Source of the DNA: a bacterium
GTDB taxonomy: Bacteria > Pseudomonadota > Alphaproteobacteria > Rhizobiales > Xanthobacteraceae
Length of the DNA stretch: 11,994 nt
Assembly: GCA_029946075.1 (NCBI GenBank)
Contig: JAQSDT010000755.1
Coordinates: 1-11,994 of the forward strand
Direction of reading: 5' to 3'
Made by a program: the position numbers and the translations under genes. The notes under the pieces were generated by a model, which did no database searches, was not told the origin of the DNA, and was given only the letters and a program-made list of their open reading frames with translations. Below are positions 1 to 5,404 of the stretch, piece after piece (position 1 is the first letter of the stretch; each line of letters opens with the position of its first letter).

Positions 1-1176
1 TACCTCTTCCGAACCATTAATGCGGTCCTGGCATCCCCACTGGCAGCAGAATTGGGGCTCGGTGCCGACGATCTCGGCTTGCTGACCTCGGTTTACTTCC
101 TGACGTTCGCCGCCGCCCAGATACCCATCGGCATCCTTCTCGACCGATATGGTCCGCGACGGATCCAAAGCGCATTGTTGCTCGTCGCGGCCGGCGGTTC
201 CGCACTATTCGCGATGTCGGACCATTTCTGGCTGCTGCTGGTGGCCCGTGCGTTAATCGGTCTGGGTGTCGCCTCTGCGTTGACGGCAGGATTAAAGGCG
301 CTCGTTCTCTGGTTTCCCGGTGATCGCGTGCCGCTTCTCAATGGCTTGATGGTTATGCTGGGCGCGCTGGGTGCGGTGACCGCGACGTTGCCCGCAGACT
401 TCTTGCTCGCCCGGATCGGCTGGCGCGAACTCTTTGGTCTTTTCGCAGCACTAACTTTCGCCTGTGCGGTCATGATCTATCTCGTCGTGCCAGAAGCTGC
501 ACCGCCTAAAAGCAGGGCTGTCAAGGTCGGCTTAAGGCAGGTTTATGCCGATCCGCGCTTCTGGCGTCTTATGCCACTCTCGGCAACCTGCATTGGAACG
601 GCCTGGTCTCTTCAAGGACTCTGGGCGGCACAGTGGTTCAAGGATGTGGAGGGTCTCGATCGGGCAGGGGTGGTGCAGCACCTGCTTGCCATGGCGGTCG
701 CGTTGAGTTTGGGTGCGATTCTGCTTGGGATCACTGCCGATCGGCTGCGCAGGCGCGGTGTTGGACCGGAAGTGCTCCTCGGACTCGTTGCGGCCGTGTT
801 TATCGCAGCTCAGTTCATGTTGATCCTACGCCTGCCATTACCTTCATATTTGCAATGGTCAGTCGTGGCCGCAGTCGGCGCGGCTACCGTGCTCAGCTTT
901 GCAATTTTGGCCGAGTATTTTCCGAAAGAGCTGGCCGGGCGGGCCAACGGGGCGCTGAATTTGTTCCACATCGCTGCGGCATTCGTTGTGCAATACGCGA
1001 CCGGCGTCGTTGTTCAACAATGGACACCTGCAGCGGGACATTATCCCGAGATCGCCTATCAGACGGCCTTTGCTCTCAATCTCGTCCTCCAGATCGTGGC
1101 GTGGATCTGGTTTGCGCTTCCTCGGGCTTTCCTTCGACCTTCGGTGGCACACGGCGCACGACTGTCCCAATTATAG
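1..1176 (+). CDS. MFS transporter, 5' end cut off by the window edge
   Basis: The reading frame is open from base 1 and ends with TAG at 1174-1176, giving 391 visible residues. Typical members have a little over 400, so probably only 20-40 N-terminal residues are missing. A TTG at 52 is in frame, but the homologous-looking sequence continues upstream of it, so it is not the start. The protein is very hydrophobic, with many membrane segments. The MFS loop motif G-x3-D-R-x-G-x-R-R is at visible residues 44-54 (Asp48, Arg49). A degenerate second copy, G-x3-D-R-L-R-R-R, is at about 243-253 at the start of the second half, which is the two-fold architecture of the superfamily. It should move a small solute across the inner membrane. 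The substrate cannot be told from sequence. It lies 74 bases upstream of traG on the same strand and has no obvious role in conjugation, so it is probably cargo or flanking DNA. Confidence 0.88.
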   Translation, partial: YLFRTINAVLASPLAAELGLGADDLGLLTSVYFLTFAAAQIPIGILLDRYGPRRIQSALLLVAAGGSALFAMSDHFWLLLVARALIGLGVASALTAGLKALVLWFPGDRVPLLNGLMVMLGALGAVTATLPADFLLARIGWRELFGLFAALTFACAVMIYLVVPEAAPPKSRAVKVGLRQVYADPRFWRLMPLSATCIGTAWSLQGLWAAQWFKDVEGLDRAGVVQHLLAMAVALSLGAILLGITADRLRRRGVGPEVLLGLVAAVFIAAQFMLILRLPLPSYLQWSVVAAVGAATVLSFAILAEYFPKELAGRANGALNLFHIAAAFVVQYATGVVVQQWTPAAGHYPEIAYQTAFALNLVLQIVAWIWFALPRAFLRPSVAHGARLSQL

Positions 1177-1250
1177 CCAACCGCCGCCGTCTGCACCCCG
1201 GAAAAGATACGGGTCTTGCTCTTGGGATTGGCTACGCTTGATCCTTCACC

Positions 1251-3245
1251 ATGTCCGCGACCAAGATACTTTGGGGCCAGATCGTCGTTGTCTTCATGGT
1301 CGTGCTCATCACCATGTGGGCAGCGACCCAATGGGTGGCTTGGAAGCTAGGTTTCCAACCGCAACTTGGACAGCCATGGTTTGAAGTCTTACCGGGCATG
1401 CCGGTCTATCTGCCGCCCGCGTTCTTCTGGTGGTGGTACGCCTACGACGCCTACGCGCCGCATGTGTTCGTTGAGGGGGCGTACATCGCCGCTTCAGGTG
1501 GTTTCATCTCCATAGCGGTTGCCATCGGCATGTCGGTGTGGCGGGCTCGCGAGGCGAAGACTGCCGCGACGTATGGCTCGGCCCGCTGGGCTACTCCCTC
1601 AGAGATTCGTGCCGCCGGTCTCGCCACGCCAGATGGTGTCGTGCTCGGACAGTTCGAGCATGGCTATCTACGCCATGATGGACCAGAGCACGTACTGTGC
1701 TTTGCACCGACACGATCCGGCAAAGGCGTCGGCCTCGTGGTGCCGACCCTGTTGACGTGGCCGGGCAGCTGCATCGTCCACGACATCAAGGGCGAGAACT
1801 GGGATCTGACGTCTGGCTTCCGAGCCCGGCATGGCCGCGTGTTGTTGTTCGATCCGACCAACGCGAAGTCTGCGGCCTACAATCCGTTGCTCGAGGTTCG
1901 GCGGGGCGAATGGGAGGTGCGCGACGTCCAGAATGTTGCGGACGTGCTGGTGGACCCTGAGGGATCACTGGAACGCCGCAATCACTGGGAGAAGACCAGT
2001 CACGCTTTGCTGGTCGGCGCCATCCTGCATGTGCTCTACGCTGAACCGGACAAAACGCTTGCCGGTGTTGCCAGTTTCCTCTCCGACCCAAAACGGCCGA
2101 TCGACGTGACGCTTCGCGCCATGATGACTTCGGCGCATCTTGGCGAAGCGGGGCCGCATCCGGTCATCGCCTCCGCGGCACGCGAGCTTCTCAACAAGAG
2201 CGAGAATGAACGCTCCGGCGTGCTTTCCACGGCTATGTCGTTCCTGGGGCTCTATCGTGACCCCGTGGTGGCGAAGGTCACGCACCACTGCGATTGGCGG
2301 ATCCGCGATCTCGTCGAAGGCGACCGGCCTGCTTCTCTTTACCTCGTCGTGCCGCCATCCGACATCAGCCGCACCAAGCCTCTGGTGCGCTTGATCCTTA
2401 ACCAGATCGGCCGGCGGTTGACGGAAGATCTGCACGCAAAAGGGCGGCGTCATCGGTTGCTGCTGATGCTCGACGAATTTCCGGCACTCGGTCGGCTCGA
2501 TTTCTTCGAGTCAGCGTTAGCGTTCATGGCCGGTTATGGCCTCAAGAGTTTTTTGATCGCGCAATCGCTCAATCAGATCGAGAAGGCCTATGGAGCCAAC
2601 AATTCCATCCTCGATAATTGCCATGTACGCGTGTCCTTTGCCGCCAACGACGAGCGAACGGCCAAACGTGTATCGGATGCGCTCGGCACTGCCACCGAGA
2701 TGCGGGCGATGAAGAACTACGCCGGCCACAGGCTTAGCCCATGGCTTGGTCATCTGATGGTCTCACGTCAGGAGACGGCGCGACCGCTGCTCACGCCCGG
2801 CGAGGTAATGCAGCTTCCGCCCGCTGACGAACTGGTGCTGGTCTCCGGCGTCCCACCGATCCGGGCCAAGAAGGCGCGCTATTTCGAAGATCCAAGACTG
2901 ATCGAGCGCGTGCTGGCGCCACCGCTGGTGGCAAGCAGGCAAAGCGGGGGAGCGCCGTCAGACGATTGGAGCCAATTGCCTGTTCCCGCGGCTGCTCCTG
3001 CTGGTCGGGACGTCAACGCGTCAGGCGAGACGCGAGTTGGGGACCCTGCAAATGCGGGTATTCGCCGCGAGCCCGAACTTCCGGAGCACGAGGAGATCGC
3101 GCCCGAGCGCGCCAACACCATGCCGGAATTCGTCTTCGGGGAGGAAGAAGCCGGTGATGACGCCGTGCGTGCCCGCGTACTTCGTCAGCAGGGTGGTCTG
3201 GCGCGCCAGGCCGCGATGGATCCTGGCGACGGCATCGACCTCTAG
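1251..3245 (+). CDS. traG: Conjugal transfer coupling protein TraG (VirD4-like ATPase)
   Basis: This 664-residue protein is a type IV coupling protein: an inner-membrane ATPase that brings the relaxase-bound DNA to the secretion channel. The N-terminus has hydrophobic segments at about 9-31, 50-65 and 74-94. The conserved G-S-A-R-W-A stretch before the nucleotide-binding domain is near 109-114. Walker A is APTRSGKG at 152-159 (Lys158). Walker B is LLLMLDEFPALG around 403-414 (Asp408, Glu409), followed by the AQSLNQ motif typical of TraG/VirD4. The last 100 or so residues (from about 562) are rich in Pro, Glu and Asp and look disordered, as is usual in this family. The ATG at 1251 gives the expected family N-terminus, although no strong ribosome site precedes it. 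The next gene follows after 10 bases. No relaxase gene is visible beside it. Confidence 0.96.
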   Translation: MSATKILWGQIVVVFMVVLITMWAATQWVAWKLGFQPQLGQPWFEVLPGMPVYLPPAFFWWWYAYDAYAPHVFVEGAYIAASGGFISIAVAIGMSVWRAREAKTAATYGSARWATPSEIRAAGLATPDGVVLGQFEHGYLRHDGPEHVLCFAPTRSGKGVGLVVPTLLTWPGSCIVHDIKGENWDLTSGFRARHGRVLLFDPTNAKSAAYNPLLEVRRGEWEVRDVQNVADVLVDPEGSLERRNHWEKTSHALLVGAILHVLYAEPDKTLAGVASFLSDPKRPIDVTLRAMMTSAHLGEAGPHPVIASAARELLNKSENERSGVLSTAMSFLGLYRDPVVAKVTHHCDWRIRDLVEGDRPASLYLVVPPSDISRTKPLVRLILNQIGRRLTEDLHAKGRRHRLLLMLDEFPALGRLDFFESALAFMAGYGLKSFLIAQSLNQIEKAYGANNSILDNCHVRVSFAANDERTAKRVSDALGTATEMRAMKNYAGHRLSPWLGHLMVSRQETARPLLTPGEVMQLPPADELVLVSGVPPIRAKKARYFEDPRLIERVLAPPLVASRQSGGAPSDDWSQLPVPAAAPAGRDVNASGETRVGDPANAGIRREPELPEHEEIAPERANTMPEFVFGEEEAGDDAVRARVLRQQGGLARQAAMDPGDGIDL

Positions 3246-3255
3246 GGGCTGATCG

Positions 3256-3696
3256 ATGCGGACCAAGCACACGTTTCGATTGCCGCCGGACCTCGCCGGG
3301 CAACTTGCCGATTATGCTGATCGCAAGCGTGTGCCACAGGCGCTCGTCGTCGAAACCGCGCTGTCATCGTACCTGTCGCCTGACAATTCGGAGCGGATGG
3401 AAGCAGCACTTGGGCGCCGGCTCGACCGGTTGACGCGACAGGTCGAACGGCTGGAACGCCACGTCACCATCTCGAACGAAGCACTGGCGCTGTTCGTGCG
3501 ATTCTGGCTGACCGTCACCCCACCATTGCCGGACGCGGCGCAGCCGGCCGCCCAGGCCAAGGGCCGAGAGCGCTACGAAGGCTTTGTCGAGGCGCTCGGG
3601 CGGCGGCTGGCGAAGGGGCAGACCCTGGCCCAAGAAATTTCTCAAGACGTGATTCCCAAGGACGGGACGGCGGATCATACGAACGGCTCTTCATGA
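3256..3696 (+). CDS. Ribbon-helix-helix (CopG-like) protein of the tra/trb cluster
   Basis: The protein is 146 residues long. Residues 1-40 fit a ribbon-helix-helix DNA-binding fold: a short basic strand (T-F-R-L-P), then a helix around 12-24, a turn, and a helix around 28-40. A heptad-like, Arg/Leu-rich helix follows at about 46-72, possibly a coiled coil, and then a Pro/Ala-rich linker and a charged C-terminal segment. AGGGG at 3244-3248, overlapping the traG stop, is a good ribosome site 7 bases before the ATG, which suggests coupling with traG. Genes of this kind commonly sit between traG and trbB in alphaproteobacterial conjugative elements and are usually labelled CopG-family regulators. 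It could repress the trb operon by binding the gap just downstream, or it could be a relaxosome accessory protein like the RHH factors of other transfer systems. Neither role is shown by the sequence. Confidence 0.85.
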   Translation: MRTKHTFRLPPDLAGQLADYADRKRVPQALVVETALSSYLSPDNSERMEAALGRRLDRLTRQVERLERHVTISNEALALFVRFWLTVTPPLPDAAQPAAQAKGRERYEGFVEALGRRLAKGQTLAQEISQDVIPKDGTADHTNGSS

Positions 3697-3715
3697 ACGA
3701 CTTCGCCGTTGTCAG

Positions 3716-3784
3716 GCCTTTTCTACGCCAGAGTGCTACGCCTGATCTGATCTTGTTGCGCAGTCGCACATCCTGCCTTTTCTA
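3716..3784 (+). repeat. 10-bp direct repeat GCCTTTTCTA, two copies
   Basis: Identical copies of GCCTTTTCTA lie at 3716-3725 and 3775-3784, 59 bases apart. The second copy contains the candidate -10 element. The repeat is seen directly; its function is unknown. A chance exact 10-mer repeat within 140 bases is unlikely but not excluded. Confidence 0.5.
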
Positions 3785-3786
3785 AT
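3756..3786 (+). promoter_or_regulatory. Weak candidate promoter for trbB
   Basis: TTGCGC at 3756-3761 could act as a -35 box and TCTAAT at 3781-3786 (five of six bases of the consensus) as a -10 box. The 19-base spacer is longer than ideal. Transcription would start near 3792, just upstream of the inverted repeat at 3801-3819. Alphaproteobacterial promoters are poorly predicted by eye, so this is tentative. Confidence 0.22.
3757..3776 (+). other. IncP nic-like octamer beside a short hairpin (possible oriT core)
   Basis: CATCCTGC at 3769-3776 fits the YATCCTG/Y nick consensus known from IncP-type origins of transfer. Immediately 5' lies TGCG-CAGT-CGCA (3757-3768), a 4-bp stem with a 4-base loop, ending 7 bases before the would-be nick. 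The stem is much shorter than the arms of known oriT repeats. The same octamer also occurs inside traG (near 2025), so chance is a serious alternative. Confidence 0.15.
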
Positions 3787-3800
3787 CATCCCCGACATCA

Positions 3801-3819
3801 CGACTGCAGTTCGCAGTCG
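3801..3819 (+). repeat. Perfect 7+7 bp inverted repeat, candidate operator
   Basis: The sequence CGACTGCAGTTCGCAGTCG has arms CGACTGC and GCAGTCG that are perfectly complementary around a 5-base centre. It ends 17 bases before the trbB start codon, between the candidate -10 and the ribosome site. That is a good position for a repressor to block the trb operon. The right-arm sequence recurs as GCAGTCGC at 3760-3767. The neighbouring ribbon-helix-helix protein is one possible ligand and a LuxR-type activator another. In RNA it could also form a hairpin in the leader. Confidence 0.45.
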
Positions 3820-3826
3820 CCGCGCT

Positions 3827-3831
3827 GGGGA
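3827..3831 (+). promoter_or_regulatory. Ribosome binding site fixing the GTG start of trbB
   Basis: GGGGA lies 5 bases before GTG at 3837. There is no ATG in this frame between the in-frame stop at 3783-3785 and the conserved TrbB N-terminus, so the GTG is the best start. Confidence 0.6.
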
Positions 3832-3836
3832 CGGAA

Positions 3837-4805
3837 GTGGCAATTCATCATCTCAATCAAGAAGCGACGTCGCGCGGTGCACGCATGCTGCGCACCGCGC
3901 TGGGGCCAGCCATCGCGGCTTGGCTTGAAGATCCCTCCGTCGTGGAGGTGATGCTCAACCCTGACGGCCGACTCTGGATCGATCGGCTGGCGGGCGGCCT
4001 TGTCGACACCGGCGAACGTTTGTCGCCCAGCGATGGCGAACGCATCGTGCGGCTCGTCGCTCATCATGTCGGTGCCGAAGTGCATCCGGGTTCGCCGCGG
4101 GTGTCCGCCGAGTTACCTGAGACCGGCGAACGTTTCGAGGGTTTGTTGCCGCCGGTGGTCGCAGCGCCGGCTTTCGCAATCCGCAAGCCCGCGGTCGCCG
4201 TATTCACGCTCAGCGACTACGTCGCCGCGGGCATCATGAACAGCGCGCAGGCCGAGACGCTGCGTGCGGCCGTCGTGGACCGCCGCAACATCCTTGTGGC
4301 CGGCGGTACTTCCACCGGCAAGACGACGCTCACCAATGCGCTGCTCGCCGAAGTTGCGAAGACTGCCGATCGCGTCGTGCTGATTGAGGATACGCGCGAA
4401 CTGCAGTGCAAGGCGCCGAACCTCGTGGCGCTCCGGACCAAGGATGGCGTTGCTTCGCTCTCCGATCTCGTTCGCTCCTCGCTCCGCCTGCGCCCGGATC
4501 GCATCCCGATCGGTGAAGTCAGAGGCGCCGAAGCGCTCGATCTACTGAAGGCTTGGGGCACCGGCCATCCCGGCGGCATCGGCACCATCCATGCTGGTTC
4601 GGCACTCGGCGCGCTCCGCCGGATGGAGCAGTTGATCCAGGAGGCCGTCGTCACGGTTCCGCGTGCGCTGATCGCCGAGACAATCCAATTCATCGCCGTG
4701 CTGGCAGGTCGCGGATCCGATCGGCGCCTCGCCGAGCTTGCTCGCGTCGATGGGCTTGGCACAGGCGGCGACTACGTCCTTCACGCCGCGGGAGATCAGC
4801 CATGA
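3837..4805 (+). CDS. trbB: P-type conjugative transfer ATPase TrbB (VirB11-like)
   Basis: This is a 322-residue hexameric traffic ATPase acting at the cytoplasmic face of the type IV secretion channel, where it powers pilus assembly and substrate passage with TrbE and TraG. The N-terminal domain carries the family stretch V-E-V-M-L-N-P-D-G around 35-43. In the ATPase domain Walker A is GGTSTGKT at 156-163 (Lys162), the Asp box is IEDTREL from 183, Walker B is IGEVRG at 225-230 (Glu227), and the His box G-T-I-H-A-G has His252. All catalytic motifs are present and the length is normal. Translation starts at GTG (3837). The stop overlaps the trbC start by 4 bases (ATGA). It is the first gene of the trb operon. 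Confidence 0.96.
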   Translation: MAIHHLNQEATSRGARMLRTALGPAIAAWLEDPSVVEVMLNPDGRLWIDRLAGGLVDTGERLSPSDGERIVRLVAHHVGAEVHPGSPRVSAELPETGERFEGLLPPVVAAPAFAIRKPAVAVFTLSDYVAAGIMNSAQAETLRAAVVDRRNILVAGGTSTGKTTLTNALLAEVAKTADRVVLIEDTRELQCKAPNLVALRTKDGVASLSDLVRSSLRLRPDRIPIGEVRGAEALDLLKAWGTGHPGGIGTIHAGSALGALRRMEQLIQEAVVTVPRALIAETIQFIAVLAGRGSDRRLAELARVDGLGTGGDYVLHAAGDQP

Positions 4806-5131
4806 CGCAATCACCTTTACGCTTGCATCGCAGCATTGTTTTAGCCGCTGCCGCCTGTCTTCACATGCTCGTCTCCGCTCCCGCCTGGGCCGCCGGTTCC
4901 AACATGCCCTGGGAGCAACCGCTCAATCAGATACTGCAATCGGTCGAGGGCCCCGTCGCCAAGATACTCGCGGTGATCATCATCATCGTCACTGGTCTGA
5001 CGCTCGCATTCGGCGACACTTCAGGTGGTTTCCGCCGGCTGATCCAGATCGTGTTCGGTCTGTCGATCGCGTTCGCGGCGAGCTCCTTCTTCCTGTCGTT
5101 CTTCTCGTTCGGCGGCGGAGTGCTGGTGTGA
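4802..5131 (+). CDS. trbC: Conjugal transfer pilin TrbC (VirB2-like)
   Basis: This 109-residue pilin precursor has a basic N-terminus, a hydrophobic signal segment (about 11-28) and a likely signal peptidase site after A-W-A (Ala30). The mature part carries two hydrophobic helices, about 54-69 (I-I-I-I-V rich) and 77-100 (Phe/Ser rich), joined by a short G-D-T-S-G-G-F-R-R loop that would face the cytoplasm. This is the VirB2/TrbC pilin plan. Some TrbC pilins are trimmed and cyclised by TraF, but no TraF is in the window and cyclisation cannot be judged. The frame is open further upstream, but the ATG at 4802 is preferred: GGAG at 4791-4794 is 7 bases upstream, it overlaps the trbB stop by 4 bases, and it places the signal peptide at the N-terminus. 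The stop shares one base with the trbD start. Confidence 0.93.
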   Translation: MTQSPLRLHRSIVLAAAACLHMLVSAPAWAAGSNMPWEQPLNQILQSVEGPVAKILAVIIIIVTGLTLAFGDTSGGFRRLIQIVFGLSIAFAASSFFLSFFSFGGGVLV

Positions 5132-5400
5132 TGGATGAAGTTGATCCCATCGCAGGCTTCACCGTTCCCGTCCATCGCGCTTTGACCGAGCCGATCCTGC
5201 TCGGAGGCGCGCCACGCGCCGTTGCGATCCTCAACGGCACTTTGGCTGCGGCGCTCGGTCTCGGCCTGCGGTTGTGGATTGCCGGGCTCTTGCTCGGGAT
5301 CATCGGTCAGGCCGCTGCAGTGTGGGCCGCAAAGCGCGATCCCCAATTTGTCGACGTCGTGCGCCGCCATCTCCGTATCGCCAGCTATTTGGGGTTTTGA
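5131..5400 (+). CDS. trbD: Conjugal transfer protein TrbD (VirB3-like)
   Basis: This is an 89-residue inner-membrane protein of the VirB3/TrbD family, which works with the VirB4-type ATPase encoded next (TrbE). The N-terminal motif V-H-R-A-L-T-E-P-I-L-L-G-G at 14-26 is the family signature. It is followed by two adjoining hydrophobic segments, about 29-46 and 48-66, and a basic C-terminal tail. The frame is open far upstream inside trbC, but the ATG at 5131 is the start: it overlaps the trbC stop by one base (TGATG), GGAG at 5117-5120 precedes it, and the family motif begins 13 residues in. The trbE start follows 4 bases after the stop. Confidence 0.93.
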   Translation: MDEVDPIAGFTVPVHRALTEPILLGGAPRAVAILNGTLAAALGLGLRLWIAGLLLGIIGQAAAVWAAKRDPQFVDVVRRHLRIASYLGF

Positions 5401-5404
5401 GCCG

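Larger units (their letters stand above)
3697..3836 (+). promoter_or_regulatory. Non-coding gap ahead of the trb operon (probable control region)
   Basis: These 140 bases are the longest non-coding stretch in the window and separate two gene groups that are otherwise tightly packed. The gap has lower GC than its surroundings. It contains a 10-bp direct repeat, two copies of CTACGCC (3723-3729, 3736-3742), a tandem CTGAT pair (3742-3751), two copies of GCAGTCGC (3760-3767, 3813-3820) and a perfect inverted repeat. Because all downstream trb genes are coupled, expression of the operon should be set here. A role as a DNA-processing site instead of, or as well as, a promoter is possible. Confidence 0.6.

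Noticed and set aside
1177..1250. Promoter or regulatory site for traG in the MFS-traG gap
   Set aside because: I found no convincing -35/-10 pair, inverted repeat or strong ribosome site in these 74 bases.
2024..2031. Second CATCCTGC octamer inside traG as a nick site
   Set aside because: It lies in conserved coding sequence without flanking inverted repeats, so it is most simply chance.
3682..3722. Rho-independent terminator after the RHH gene (AACGGC/GCCGTT followed by a few T)
   Set aside because: The stem is only 6 bp with a 17-base loop and the T run is 4 bases, too weak to support a terminator.
3801..3819. A classical TraR tra box or LuxR-type box
   Set aside because: The arms and the 5-base centre do not match the tra box, and the CTG-to-CAG spacing (7 bases) is shorter than in LuxR-type boxes. 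It is kept only as an unassigned operator candidate.
4553..4801. Long upstream extension of trbC inside trbB
   Set aside because: It would bury the signal peptide in the interior; ATG 4802 has a ribosome site and an ATGA overlap with trbB.
5222..5404. Upstream extension of trbE into trbD
   Set aside because: The extra residues come from the overlapping trbD region in another frame; the TrbE family N-terminus begins at ATG 5405 just after the trbD stop.
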